From Cellvibrionales bacterium (GTDB lineage: Bacteria > Pseudomonadota > Gammaproteobacteria > Pseudomonadales > UBA7239): a stretch of DNA of 64,000 nucleotides. Numbering within the stretch: position 1 is the stretch's first letter; each line of letters starts with the position of its first letter. Made by a program: the position numbers and the translations under genes. The notes beneath the pieces were generated by a model. It was not told the DNA's origin and made no database searches. It saw nothing but the letters and a program-made list of their open reading frames with translations. Location of the stretch: contig JADJPU010000001.1 in assembly GCA_016713115.1 (NCBI GenBank), positions 248,001 through 312,000 on the forward strand. The letters run 5' to 3'. Positions 8,723 through 18,914 of the stretch are shown in pieces.

Positions 8723-10807
8723 ATGTTAGGCAAACTCTTTGGCTTCAAGAAAAAAACGCCTGCTGCGGCAGCGCCAACTCCCGCCGCTGCACCTAGCGAT
8801 AGCAGCACGCCTGTCGACAAGAAAACACCTAAGCACAGCCTGCAAACACTGGCCAATGTGCAGTCTGTCGATGAACTGCACGACATTCATCAATTACAAC
8901 AACTGTTAAAAAACAGTGGGCAGTTGGATAAAAAAACCAATCGCCTGTTGCGCGACCGTTTGCAGACACTGAAAACAGCGCAACAGCAACAACAACTCAA
9001 CCACGACGCACAAGAAAAAATCTGCAGCAAATTAGAAACACTGGCCAAATTGCAATATCACCCATTGTTCGACAACGAACTCGCGCATTTAGTACAGCAA
9101 TGGCAGGCAATCACGACGCCAGATGCTGCTCTCATTGCCCGCGCAACCGCCGCTATCGCACGCTGCCAACAAATACAAACAGAAGTCACACAGCAAAAGC
9201 TGGCTGAAGAACACGCCATACAGCAAGCAGCGGCGGCCAAAGCACAACGCGCAGCAGAAATTGCACAACAGCGCGCAGAAGCCGAGGCACAGCAAGCACT
9301 AGCCATTGCGCAGAAGAATCAAGCTCTCGCCGAGCAAAAAATGCAGCGCGAAGCCAAAAAAGACCAAAGCAAACAGCAAAAAATTTCTAGCCGCCAACAT
9401 GAAATGCAGGATTGGCAAGCCTTCGCCGCTATCCCAAAACTGGAGGCGCTGTGTGTGGCGATGGAAAAGCTCTGCTCCAGCACATTACAGCCTTTAGAAA
9501 CAGCCGAAGCCGTGCGTGAACTACAAGCACAGTGGCGCGCACTCAAACCACCGCACACACCGGAAGCGCAAGCACTGTGGGAGCGCTTCAAACAGGCGGG
9601 CGATACCGCGTGGGAACCCTGCGCTGCGCATTATGAGAAAGAACGCCAGCACCGCGCTTTCAACTTACAACAGCGCCAAGCTATCTGCGAAGCACTGGAA
9701 CAATTTGCACACACGCACGATTGGCAACACGCGGACTGGAAAGCGGTTTCTCGCATTCTCGATAAATCTCGCCAAGAGTTTCACAATTTCCACCCCGTGG
9801 AACGCCAAGAAGAAAAGCCTATTCGCACCCGTTTTGATGCCGCCTTTGCCAGCATCAACACGCAGCTCTTAGAGATACAAACAGCTAACGAAGCGCGCAA
9901 ACAACAGCTGGTTAACACAGCCAAAAGTGTTGCTGAGATGCACGATACCGACAAAGCCATTGAGCGCTTTTTGCAACTGCAAGAGCAGTGGAAACTGATA
10001 GGTATTACGCGCCACCACGAAGACAGAAAGCTGTGGCAAGCTCTGCAAGATGCAGGAAAAACTATTTTTGATAAACGCCGCAGTGCTCAACAACAACAGC
10101 GCCAAATACAGGACGACAACATCACGCAAGCAAAAGCAATCTGTGAACGCATTACAGCACTTGCCACACTCACCGATGAAGAACTGGCACAAAGCTCCGC
10201 CACCTTTGAGCAACTACAGAGTGAATACAAAGCCATTAAGGACATCCCAGAAAAACTGCAGCCAGCCTTAAAAAAACAGTTTTCTGCGTCCTGTGATGCT
10301 TACCATCAGCAACTGCGCGGTATCACTACGCGCCAACACCAAAAACAACTGGATGAACTGGCGCGACGCGCACAATTGTGTGAACAGTTAGAAAAAAACC
10401 TAGATGCCGTTACCGCAGAACAAGTAACAGCCAACTGGCAGCAGTGCACGCTACCTGCCGACTGGGAAAAAGCAATCGAGCAGCGCAAACAGCAGGCATT
10501 GGCTGCTACCAATCAGCAGTCCACTCTAGATACCCACACCAACACACAGCGTCGCCGTGAATTGTGTATCGCGGTAGAAGTTTTGTTGGATCTCGCAACA
10601 CCGGAGGCAGATCGCCAACTGCGTCGCGAGCTACAACTGAAAAAACTGCAACAGGGATTGGGGCAAGCGCCACTCGGCGGCTCTAGCGCTGCGCTGGAAC
10701 AACTATTGATTGATTGGCACTGCACCGGCTCCGCCAACACAGAAGAACAGACAACACTGCAAACGCGTTTTTCCGCAGCACTGTCACAAACACGCAAAGC
10801 ACAGTAG
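8723..10807 (+). CDS. DUF349 repeat coiled-coil protein
   Basis: This 694-aa, highly charged, Gln- and Ala-rich protein is mostly helical and coiled-coil. It contains several DUF349 repeats, recognisable from W(K/R)xI...LWxxFxxAxD-like units: the QWRALKPPHTPEAQALWERFKQ region, the DWKAVSRILDKSRQEF region, and QWKLIGITRHHEDRKLWQALQ. Between residues about 120 and 230 a long Ala/Gln/Glu helix follows. The function of the family is unknown and no enzyme motif is visible. The ATG at 8723 was chosen over an upstream TTG at 8699 because the protein then begins MLGKLFGFKKK, a common DUF349 N-terminus. Confidence 0.85.
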   Translation: MLGKLFGFKKKTPAAAAPTPAAAPSDSSTPVDKKTPKHSLQTLANVQSVDELHDIHQLQQLLKNSGQLDKKTNRLLRDRLQTLKTAQQQQQLNHDAQEKICSKLETLAKLQYHPLFDNELAHLVQQWQAITTPDAALIARATAAIARCQQIQTEVTQQKLAEEHAIQQAAAAKAQRAAEIAQQRAEAEAQQALAIAQKNQALAEQKMQREAKKDQSKQQKISSRQHEMQDWQAFAAIPKLEALCVAMEKLCSSTLQPLETAEAVRELQAQWRALKPPHTPEAQALWERFKQAGDTAWEPCAAHYEKERQHRAFNLQQRQAICEALEQFAHTHDWQHADWKAVSRILDKSRQEFHNFHPVERQEEKPIRTRFDAAFASINTQLLEIQTANEARKQQLVNTAKSVAEMHDTDKAIERFLQLQEQWKLIGITRHHEDRKLWQALQDAGKTIFDKRRSAQQQQRQIQDDNITQAKAICERITALATLTDEELAQSSATFEQLQSEYKAIKDIPEKLQPALKKQFSASCDAYHQQLRGITTRQHQKQLDELARRAQLCEQLEKNLDAVTAEQVTANWQQCTLPADWEKAIEQRKQQALAATNQQSTLDTHTNTQRRRELCIAVEVLLDLATPEADRQLRRELQLKKLQQGLGQAPLGGSSAALEQLLIDWHCTGSANTEEQTTLQTRFSAALSQTRKAQ

Positions 10808-10878
10808 TGAAACGCCTTTCAGGGAATCAAACTGCTATGCTTTGCCACCACTTGTCTTACTGATAAAACGGATCTTGA

Positions 10879-13447
10879 ATGATCATCAGCCATAAAACCA
10901 TTATCAACCTCGCTATCGTTACCGGTATCGCCGCTGTTGTTATCGCCGTCTGGGCTTTTTATAACCGCCCCATGAGCGCTCCTGACTGGCCAACCTCCAT
11001 TTCCGGTTACGCCTACTCGCCATACCAAAACGGGCAGGATCCCACTAAAAATATTCACCCCAGCCACGATGAAATTCGCAAAGATCTTGCATTGTTGTCG
11101 AAGCAAACACACAGCATTCGCACCTACTCTGTTACAGGAACGCAAGCCGACATTCCGCGTTTAGCGCAAGAATTCGGCATGAGCGTGGTGCAAGGCATTT
11201 GGATCAGCAACATTGAAAAAGACAACGAAGAGCAAATCGCACGCGCGATTGCTGTCATCAACAACAACCGCAACATCACTATGGTGGTGGTGGGCAACGA
11301 AAGCCTCTATCGCCGCGAGGTGGATTTGCCGCGCCTGATTGATTACATCGAGCAAGTGCGCAGCAAGGTTAAAGTGCCGGTGACCACCGCTGAAACTTGG
11401 GATATTTGGTTGAAGTATCCAGAGCTCGCACAACATGTTGATATCGTCACCGCACACATCCTGCCCTTCTGGGAAAAAATTCCTGCCGGCGCTTCTGTCG
11501 GTTTTGTTTTAGAAAAAGCGCAAGCACTGAAAACCGTATTTTCCCAAAAACCGCTCTTGCTCGGCGAGGTGGGCTGGCCGTCTTTCGGTCGCAGCCGAGG
11601 TGCAGCGGAAGCCAATCAAGTGGACCAAGCCATTTATTTGCGCACTTTGTTAAACAGACTCAACACAGCCGGCTACGACTATTTTGTAATCGAAGCGTTT
11701 GATCAGCTGTGGAAATCTGGCGCTGAAGGCGATGTAGGAAAATACTGGGGCGTTTACGATGTCAATCGCCAACCCAAGTTCCCCTTTGAAGGTAGTGTCG
11801 TCAAAATTCCGCAATGGCGCTTGCTAGCCGTGGTGTCTGTCATCATGGCCATTCTGACCTTGGCTTTACTCTTGATCGACAGCTCCGGCTTAAAACAACG
11901 CGGTCGTTTTTTTCTCGCGTTTGTGGCGTTTTTATTCGCTTCTTTTCTTGTCGTCGTCACCTACGACTATTCACAGCAGTACATGACTTGGCTGAATGCC
12001 CTTCTCGGTATTTTGTTGGTACTTGCTGCTATCGGTGTCTTCATTGTGATGTTTACTGAAGCTCACGAATTGGCAGAAACTGTGTGGGCGCAACGACGCA
12101 GGCCGTTCATTGGTGTCGCCAGCGATGACGCCTATCGCCCCAAAGTCTGCATTCAAGTGCCGTGTTACAACGAGCCACCAGACATGGTGAAAGAGACACT
12201 GAATGCTTTGGCTGCGTTGGATTATCCCGACTTTGAAGTGATGATCATCGACAACAACACCAAAGATGAAAATGTGTGGCGGCCGGTGGAGGAATATTGC
12301 AAAACGCTCGGACCGCGTTTCCGCTTTTTCCATGTGGCACCACTGGAGGGTTTTAAAGGCGGCGCGCTGAACTGGGCATTAGAGCGCACTTCGCCCGATG
12401 CAGAAATCATTGCAGTAATCGACAGCGATTACTGTGTAGACCCAAACTGGCTCAAACATTTGGTGCCACATTTTGCCGACCCCAAAATTGCCATTGTGCA
12501 AGCGCCGCAAGATTATCGTGACGGCGATTGGTCGCTGTTTAAGAAATTGTGCTACGCCGAATACAAAGGCTTTTTCCACATTGGCATGGTGACGCGCAAC
12601 GATCGCAACGCCATCATCCAACACGGCACCATGACCATGATCCGCCGTGAAGTGATGGATCGTTTGGGCTGGGCGGAGTGGACAATCACCGAGGACGCTG
12701 AACTCGGTTTTCGCGCTTTTGAAGAAGGCTTGTCTGCTGCGTATGTCAGTAATTCTTACGGCAAAGGCGTAATGCCGGATCGCTTTATCGATTACAAAAA
12801 GCAGCGTTTCCGTTGGGCCTACGGCGCGATGCAAATTATGAAAGGCCACTTCAACAGTTTATTCAAAGGACGCGATACCAAACTGACACGCGGCCAACGC
12901 TATCACTTCATCGCCGGTTGGATGCCATGGGTTGCGGATGGCATGAATTTATTTTTCACCGGCGGTGCGCTGTTGTGGACTGCTGCGATGCTACTTGCAC
13001 CGACACATGTATTACCGCCGGCATTGGTGTTTGCGCTACCACCGCTGATTTTATTTTTCTTCAAACTTGGCAAAATTTTGTACATCTATAAAAGCCACAT
13101 GAAAGTGCCGATGAGCACTTCTGTAGGTGCAGCCGTTGCCGGTTTGGCACTTTCTCACACCATCGCCAAATCCATTATTTACGGTCTATTTACCAAAACC
13201 ATTCCCTTTTTCCGCACACCAAAAATGCGCGATCAAGGTGGCTTTATGTTGGCTTTAGCCGAATGCCGCGAGGAATTATTTTTCCTTGTATTGTTGTGGG
13301 GCGCCGCCGCCGCCATGGTGTTCACACGACATGGAAACTAGCGATGCATGGGCATGGCTCTTTATGTTGCTGATGCAATCACTGGCTTACCTCGCCGCTG
13401 TTTTCATGGCTTTCCTTTCTGTACTGCCACAGAAACACCCCGAATGA
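10879..13447 (+). CDS. GH17-GT2 membrane beta-glucan synthase/transferase, NdvB-like (frameshift near its end)
   Basis: This inner-membrane fusion enzyme has an N-terminal TM helix (residues 8-28), then a periplasmic GH17 domain (about 35-310) with a putative acid/base Glu141 in VVGNES and nucleophile Glu230 in LLGEVGWPS. Two or three TM helices lead into a GT2 synthase domain (about 430-680) with VPCYNEP, VIDSDYC, TEDAELGFR and QRFRWAYG, then more TM helices. The architecture matches Pseudomonas NdvB-type proteins that make and remodel cyclic or periplasmic beta-1,3-glucans linked to biofilm tolerance. The main frame stops at 13341. Removing one A from GGAAAC (13335-13337) restores a final TM helix (AWAWLFMLLMQSLAYL) and a stop at 13445-13447, two bases before the next gene. 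Confidence 0.85.
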
Positions 13448-13448
13448 T

Positions 13449-14192
13449 ATGTGTCTAATTTTGTTCGCATGGCAGCAACACGCCCAGTACAAGCTGGTGG
13501 TAGCTGCTAATCGCGACGAATTTTATGCACGACCAACCGCCCCTGCGCAATTTTGGCATGACACGCCACAGATACTCGCCGGCCGCGATCTGGAACAAGG
13601 CGGCACTTGGCTCGGCGTTACACGCAGTGGGCGTTTTGCCGCGATCACCAATGTGCGAGACCCTTCTGCAAAAATAGGCGCGCATTCACGCGGGCATTTG
13701 GTGCGCAATTTTCTCACCAGCACACAAACACCAACCGCTTTCATCGCACAACTGCACGATCACCTCGCTGGCTACAGCCCTTTCAACCTGCTGTTGAGTA
13801 ACGGTAGCTCGCTGCACTACTGCAACAGCCGTGGAGAAAATTTTGCACTACCTGCAGGGATTTACGGCTTATCCAACGCCGCTTTAGACACCCCGTGGCC
13901 CAAAGTGGAAAGCGGCAAACAAGCACTAACAGAAACCCTGTCTGACCCACAACACGAATCCTTGTTTTGCTTGTTAGCAGATCGCACTACCGCTTCTGAT
14001 ACACAGCTTCCTGCCACCGGAATTCCACAGTGGTTGGAACAAAAACTTTCTGCCAGCTTTATACACTTCGATAGCTACGGCACACGCTGCTCAACTGTCA
14101 TCTTACAAACTTATGACGGTCAGCTCGATTTTCTAGAGCGGCAATTCAACGAACAAGGCGAACCCATCGCAACACAGACATTCCAACTATAA
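13449..14192 (+). CDS. NRDE (TANGO2-like) family protein
   Basis: This 247-aa protein belongs to the NRDE/TANGO2 family. It shows the N-terminal Met-Cys (MCLILFAWQQH), the eponymous NRDE motif at residues 21-24 followed by FYARPTAP, and GRDLEQGGTWLGVT, then GRFAAITNVRD. A Cys at position 2 is reminiscent of N-terminal nucleophile hydrolases; TANGO2 proteins have been connected with haem and lipid handling, but no reaction is established for the bacterial form. It starts immediately after the glucan synthase gene and is probably in the same transcript. Confidence 0.88.
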   Translation: MCLILFAWQQHAQYKLVVAANRDEFYARPTAPAQFWHDTPQILAGRDLEQGGTWLGVTRSGRFAAITNVRDPSAKIGAHSRGHLVRNFLTSTQTPTAFIAQLHDHLAGYSPFNLLLSNGSSLHYCNSRGENFALPAGIYGLSNAALDTPWPKVESGKQALTETLSDPQHESLFCLLADRTTASDTQLPATGIPQWLEQKLSASFIHFDSYGTRCSTVILQTYDGQLDFLERQFNEQGEPIATQTFQL

Positions 14193-14210
14193 AAAAACAG
14201 GGGCTTCATC

Positions 14211-15464
14211 ATGCGAAAAGTACTGGAAGATTTTTCTCGCGCACAATTGGCACAACTGGCGCGTGAATACATGGTGGCTTCGCAATTTAACAGCCGCACC
14301 GGTTACGCCGCGCTGCGCATGAATCACGGCGACGCGGCATACAAAGATATCGCCATTGATAATTGGCTTGCCGCCAGCCCCATTTACACCCAGCGCATAC
14401 AGCGCGCGATGGGCTTCGCGGGCGGCACGGATGTCGCCACCATTTTCAAAGGCTTGCAATTAGATTGCGGCTTAACGCACCAGTATTTTGATGCACATTT
14501 TGAAGTGCAAGCAGAAGACAAAGGGCGTTTTTGGTTGGCGAGTTGCGGCCCTTTATTAGAAACAGAACCACGCGGTGAAGCCGCAGTAAAAATCATGTGT
14601 CACGACATTGAAGACCCCACCTTCGACGGCACGGCGATTGCCACCAACCCACGCGCGCGCATGCGCCCTGTACATCGTCCGCCGCGCGTACCGGTTGATC
14701 GCGCACCGCACTGCGAATGGAATGTTTTTATCGACCACGATGCAGAGCCTCTAACAGAACCCACAGTGACAGCCGAACTGCGCAAATCTCTGCTCGCCAA
14801 TCTCAACATCCAGCGCACCGCAAATCGCGAACAAGGTGGCTTAGATTTTTATAACGGTGAAGTTTTTGAGCAATTGCGTTTCGAACAACTGTCACACGCT
14901 GCACTCGTTGTCGTATGCAAAGAAATTGCTATCCAAAACCATTTGCTGATTCTCGGTTTAATGCTGGCGATTGCTAACAAATACGGTGAAGCCGCTGCGC
15001 GCACGGTGGCAGAATTTCAGATGACGGGCAGTGGCTGGGTGATGAGTGAACGCTTGAAAAAATGGCTGGGCGTTGAAGCATCCAATATCGACAACTTGAT
15101 CCGCGTATTGGAAGTACACCCTGCATTTCAGCCGATGGAATATCACCACTTAGCCATCAAAAAAACCGGAGCTCATACGGCAGAATTGCACATTGCGGAT
15201 TGCGCCGCGCTGCACGAATCGACTGTACAAAATGTGGGTTGGTGCAGTTTATTGCCGCTCGCAAAAACTGCAGGGCTGGAAGGCATCGTGAAAGGGATAG
15301 ACCCACGCGCCACACTCACGGCAGGCAACTCACACCTGCACTGGACAATCACGCTAGCGGAAACCGCACCCACGGCAGCTGAACCTCTCCCCGTGCAGAT
15401 TGCCAAAGGAACGGTGTTGTATCAAACCAAGCTGGATGACCACATTCCTTTATTGCAGGTCTAA
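14211..15464 (+). CDS. Uncharacterised 417-aa protein
   Basis: I do not recognise this protein with confidence. It is soluble, without a signal peptide or TM helix. It begins MRKVLEDFSRAQLAQLAREYM, has a middle segment with FWLASCGPLLETE, IMCHDIEDPTFDGTA and a CEWNVFID motif, and has a His- and Trp-containing C-terminal half (GWCSLLPLAKTAGLEGIVKGI). The regularly spaced Cys residues and CEW motif recall the DUF6125-like proteins, but this is a weak comparison. The gene lies 18 bases after the NRDE gene, and its start is preceded by GGGGC. It has ordinary base composition for the window. Confidence 0.6.
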   Translation: MRKVLEDFSRAQLAQLAREYMVASQFNSRTGYAALRMNHGDAAYKDIAIDNWLAASPIYTQRIQRAMGFAGGTDVATIFKGLQLDCGLTHQYFDAHFEVQAEDKGRFWLASCGPLLETEPRGEAAVKIMCHDIEDPTFDGTAIATNPRARMRPVHRPPRVPVDRAPHCEWNVFIDHDAEPLTEPTVTAELRKSLLANLNIQRTANREQGGLDFYNGEVFEQLRFEQLSHAALVVVCKEIAIQNHLLILGLMLAIANKYGEAAARTVAEFQMTGSGWVMSERLKKWLGVEASNIDNLIRVLEVHPAFQPMEYHHLAIKKTGAHTAELHIADCAALHESTVQNVGWCSLLPLAKTAGLEGIVKGIDPRATLTAGNSHLHWTITLAETAPTAAEPLPVQIAKGTVLYQTKLDDHIPLLQV

Positions 15465-15545
15465 CGCACCGCAGCCTTGGATTCTAGGCTGCCGCCACTC
15501 GCGACTTCGGCTAGAATCCCTGCTTTCCTTGATTGGGTAGTCGTA

Positions 15546-17409
15546 GTGTCTAGCTCCAGCCATCACCCCGTTGCCATTCTCGGTATTTCCGCCTACTACC
15601 ACGACAGCGCCGCCGCACTGGTGGTAGACGGCAATATCATCGCCGCCGCGCAAGAAGAGCGCTTCACGCGCAAAAAAGCACGACGCTGAGTTTCCCGCAG
15701 AAGCCATTCGTTACTGTTTGCGCGAAGCCGGTATGTCGCTGACTGATATCACGCATGTGGTGTTCTATGACAAGCCGCTCATCAAATTTGAACGCCTGCT
15801 GGAAACCTACCTCGCCTACGCACCAGAAGGCTTCCGCTCCTTTGTCAAAGCCATTCCCGTTTGGCTGAAAGAAAAACTGTATTTGAAAAAAACCCTGCGC
15901 CGCGAATTGGCCGAACTCGGCGGCATAAAAGAAGCAGAATTACCGCCGCTGATGTTCACCGAACACCACCAATCACACGCTGCTTCAGCATTCTTTCCCT
16001 CTCCCTTCGAAAAAGCTGTGGTGATGTGTTTAGACGGCGTGGGCGAATGGGCGACCAGTTCCGTGTGGGTTGGCGACGGCAACACTCTTACGCCACAGTG
16101 GGACATCAACTTCCCACATTCACTCGGCTTGCTGTATTCCGCCTTTACTTACTACACCGGGTTCAAAGTCAATTCCGGCGAATACAAATTGATGGGCTTG
16201 GCACCTTACGGCACGCCGAAATATGTCGATTTGATTCTTGATAATTTGATCGATGTAAAAGCGGACGGCAGCTTTCGTTTGAACATGAGCTACTTCAATT
16301 ACGCTGCCGGCTTGACGATGACCAACGAGAAGTTTCATCGTCTGTTTAACGGCCCGCCGCGTGCGCGCGAGTCTGAAGTCTCGCAAAAAGAAATGGACAT
16401 CGCACGCTCCATTCAAGTCGTCACCGAAGAAATTGTTTTGAAACTGGCGCACACAGCGCACAAAGAATTGGGCATTGACAAACTTTGTCTCGCCGGCGGC
16501 GTAGCATTGAATTGTGTTTCCAATGGTCGCCTGCTGCGTGAAGGCCCATTTTCTGAAATCTGGGTGCAACCGGCTGCTGGTGATGCCGGCGGCGCGCTCG
16601 GTGCAGCACTGGCTATTTGGCATCAATTCCTTGAAAAACCGCGCACCGTTCTGCTGGGAGATTCCATGCAGGGCAGCTATCTCGGTCCGCGCTACAGCGA
16701 TGCAGAAATCCAAACCTATTTAGATAGCGTCGGCGCAAAATATCAGCGCCTCGACGACAAAGAACTGCTACCTAAACTGGCGCAAATCATGGCCAACGAA
16801 AATGTGATCGGTTGGTTTCAAGGTCGCATGGAATTTGGCCCACGCGCATTGGGCGGACGCTCAATCATTGGCGATCCGCGCAGCCCCAAAATGCAATCGG
16901 TGATGAATTTAAAAATCAAATATCGCGAATCCTTTCGCCCATTTGCGCCTGCCGTTAAAGCCGACAAAGTGAGCGATTGGTTTCAGCACAACGCCGTCAG
17001 TCCTTACATGTTGATGGTGGCACCCGTTGCTGAAGACAAGCGTATCCCGATGACATTAGAACAAGAGCGTTTGTTCGGCATTGAAAAATTGAATGTGCCG
17101 CGCTCACAAATTCCCGCAGTCACGCATGTGGATTACTCGGCGCGCATTCAAACCGTGCACCCAGAAACCAACCCGCGTTTTTACACTCTGCTGGATGAGT
17201 TTGAAAAGCTCACCGACTGCCCTGTCTCCATCAACACCTCGTTCAATGTGCGCGGCGAACCGATCGTCAACACACCGGAAGACGCCTACCGCTGCTTCAT
17301 GCGTTGTGAAATGGACTACTTGGTGTTGGAAAATTATTTACTTGCCAAACCGGAGCAACCGGTGTGGGAGAAAAACGACAACTGGCAAGACGAATTCGAG
17401 TTGGACTGA
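15546..17409 (+). CDS. Carbamoyltransferase, NodU/CmcH/SxtI family (frameshift)
   Basis: This enzyme transfers carbamoyl from carbamoyl phosphate, via carbamoyl-AMP, to a hydroxyl group. It has the YrdC/Kae1-like N-terminal lobe (AILGISAYYHDSAAALV, EERFTRKK), the metal-binding segment HHQSHAASAFF at about 15967, DGVGEWATSS, LCLAGGVALNCVSNG, GDAGGALGAAL, and the C-terminal GRMEFGPRALGGRSIIGDPR and INTSFNVRGEPIV. As written the frame breaks after RFTRKK. Removing one A from the A6 run at 15672-15677 gives RFTRKKHDAEFPAEAIRYCLREAG, as in the family, for a 620-aa protein. The start is a GTG. The substrate is unknown. The stop overlaps the next gene's ATG. Confidence 0.88.
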
Positions 17410-17837
17410 TGACTGCTTCCGATAAAAAAAACGAAATGACCGTTGCCGAATTGCGCAAATTTGGCTTAGTAACCGGCGCCATTTTAATTGGCCTGATTGG
17501 TTGCTTATTGCCGTGGCTGCACAGTGGCGTAGAAACCATGTTGCGCTGGCTTCTATATGTTGGCCCCGCAGGTGGCGCATTGATCGTTTGGGCACTGGCA
17601 CACCCTGCAAGCCTGATTTACTTCTACAAGCCGTGGATGAAATTGGCCGAAGGCTTAGGTTTTATCAACACGCGCATTATCTTGTTCATTCTGTTTTATG
17701 GACTGTTCATGCCCATGGGGTTCGTTATGCGTCTGGCCGGCAAAGACCCCATGCACCGCCAGTTGAACGCCGCGCTAGACAGCTACCGCGTGACTCGCAA
17801 CAATCCCGTTCGCCAACACATGGAGAAACCCTACTAA
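17409..17837 (+). CDS. SxtJ-like membrane protein
   Basis: This 142-aa inner-membrane protein has about three hydrophobic segments (LVTGAILIGLIGCLLPW; LLYVGPAGGALIVWAL; IILFILFYGLFMPMGFVM) and a conserved tail with RLAGKDPMHRQLN. It matches the SxtJ family, named from cyanobacterial saxitoxin clusters, where it sits beside the carbamoyltransferase SxtI. Its biochemical role is unknown. The ATG overlaps the carbamoyltransferase stop (TGATG), and its own stop overlaps the next ATG, so the three genes are translationally coupled. Confidence 0.85.
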   Translation: MTASDKKNEMTVAELRKFGLVTGAILIGLIGCLLPWLHSGVETMLRWLLYVGPAGGALIVWALAHPASLIYFYKPWMKLAEGLGFINTRIILFILFYGLFMPMGFVMRLAGKDPMHRQLNAALDSYRVTRNNPVRQHMEKPY

Positions 17838-17989
17838 TGTTTGAATTACTTAAAGACTTTGCTGGCTTCATGAAAGAACGCAAAAAATACTGGTTGGCAC
17901 CTATCGTCATCGTCATGTTATTGCTTGGCTTATTGATTGTGTTTGCCCACGGCTCAGCCGTTGCCCCGTTCATTTACACCTTGTTCTAA
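17837..17989 (+). CDS. DUF5989 (SxtK-like) single-helix membrane protein
   Basis: This 50-aa protein begins MFELLKDFAGFMKERKKYW and continues with one TM helix (LAPIVIVMLLLGLLIVF) and a short tail ending FIYTLF. The charged amphipathic start followed by one helix is the DUF5989 pattern, the usual third member of carbamoyltransferase-SxtJ-DUF5989 cassettes. Its ATG overlaps the SxtJ stop (TAATG). It probably acts with SxtJ at the membrane, perhaps anchoring the transferase or handling its product; this is inference. Confidence 0.85.
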   Translation: MFELLKDFAGFMKERKKYWLAPIVIVMLLLGLLIVFAHGSAVAPFIYTLF

Positions 17990-18013
17990 GACCACAATCC
18001 GCACCACCCCGAA

Positions 18014-18038
18014 CCCGCCGCTTCAGGCGGGTTTTTTT
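18014..18038 (+). terminator. Rho-independent terminator of the carbamoyltransferase cassette
   Basis: A stem CCCGCC/GGCGGG (18014-18019 with 18026-18031) and loop GCTTCA are followed by seven T. It lies 24 bases after the DUF5989 stop and closes the three-gene cassette. Confidence 0.9.
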
Positions 18039-18143
18039 ATGCCCATCGCCGTTTGCGAGAAAAACAATGATAGCGATTCGCATTTACTGCAAGTACAATA
18101 TTCACGCTTTTTTCACATTTACCATCTACGAAGCACCTTGGTT

Positions 18144-18839
18144 ATGCGTACCCTCTCCGCTCTACTGCTTGGCAGCAGCATGCTGTTTTCTGCTGCGACC
18201 CAAGCCAGCTCTCTCAGCCTGACCACCACACTCGCCAGCGACTATGTAGCTGACGGCGTCAGTGCCACAGATTCACAACCCGCACTGCAAATTGGTTTGG
18301 ACTATGAGCACGACAGTGGGCTCTATGCCGGCATCTGGACCTCCAATGTGGATAGCGATGATCACGACACCCCCAACCTCGAGTTGGACTACGCCATTGG
18401 CTATAAACACGCGCTGACAGAATCCATCGAAGGTGATGTCGGTATCACACACTACAGCTACTATCACACAGACAGCGGTATTGACAGCGACGAAACAAAT
18501 TACCAAGAGTGGTACGCTGGCCTCACGCTGCTGGAAAACACTTCTTTGTATTACTACTACGCCGACGACAGCAAAGTATGGGATGGTGTGCAGCGCCGCA
18601 TCATCGCAGAACATGTGCAGCCCTTGCCTCAAGAATTCTCGCTAATTTTGACCGCTGAACGCATGGATATCGAAACCAGTGTCGGCGAAGACTACAGCAT
18701 TTACCGCGTGGGTTTGGCGCGCACTTGGTTTGATGTGGATTTCACACTGAGCTACTGGAAAAACACACTGCACGACAAAACTGAGCCAGAAGAAAACCGC
18801 TTTGTGTTGGAAGCCAGCAAGACTTTTGATCTGCTGTAA
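18144..18839 (+). CDS. TorF-family putative outer-membrane porin
   Basis: This exported beta-barrel protein of 231 aa has a signal peptide (about residues 1-22, ending AATQASS). After it comes LSLTTTLASDYVADGVSATDSQPALQ, the typical TorF/gcw_chp opening, then alternating aromatic and polar strands, with many Tyr and Asp, and a C-terminal ASKTFDLL strand. The family is predicted to form small outer-membrane channels; its substrate is unknown. The gene stands alone between two terminators. The ATG at 18144 gives a proper signal peptide; the frame is open further upstream but lacks one. Confidence 0.82.
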   Translation: MRTLSALLLGSSMLFSAATQASSLSLTTTLASDYVADGVSATDSQPALQIGLDYEHDSGLYAGIWTSNVDSDDHDTPNLELDYAIGYKHALTESIEGDVGITHYSYYHTDSGIDSDETNYQEWYAGLTLLENTSLYYYYADDSKVWDGVQRRIIAEHVQPLPQEFSLILTAERMDIETSVGEDYSIYRVGLARTWFDVDFTLSYWKNTLHDKTEPEENRFVLEASKTFDLL

Positions 18840-18863
18840 TTATTCAGCATTATCACAAGACAC

Positions 18864-18891
18864 AAAAAAGCCCGCACGAAGCGGGCTTTTT
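18864..18891. terminator. Bidirectional terminator between the porin and SDR genes
   Basis: The hairpin GCCCGC-ACGAA-GCGGGC (18870-18886) is flanked by an A run on the left and a T run on the right. It can terminate the porin gene on the plus strand and the SDR/thiolase genes on the minus strand. Confidence 0.9.
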
Positions 18892-18914
18892 ATTACCACA
18901 ACTTTTTACAAAAC

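Noticed and set aside
15470..15492. GCAGCC/GGCTGC hairpin just after the 417-aa gene as a terminator
   Set aside because: There is no T tract, and the element overlaps the leader of the carbamoyltransferase gene; evidence is too weak to list.
15672..15677. A6 run as a programmed frameshift site in the carbamoyltransferase gene
   Set aside because: A +1 shift would be required, which does not fit the usual -1 slippery heptamer mechanism, and many unrelated genes in the window show the same kind of A/T-run break.
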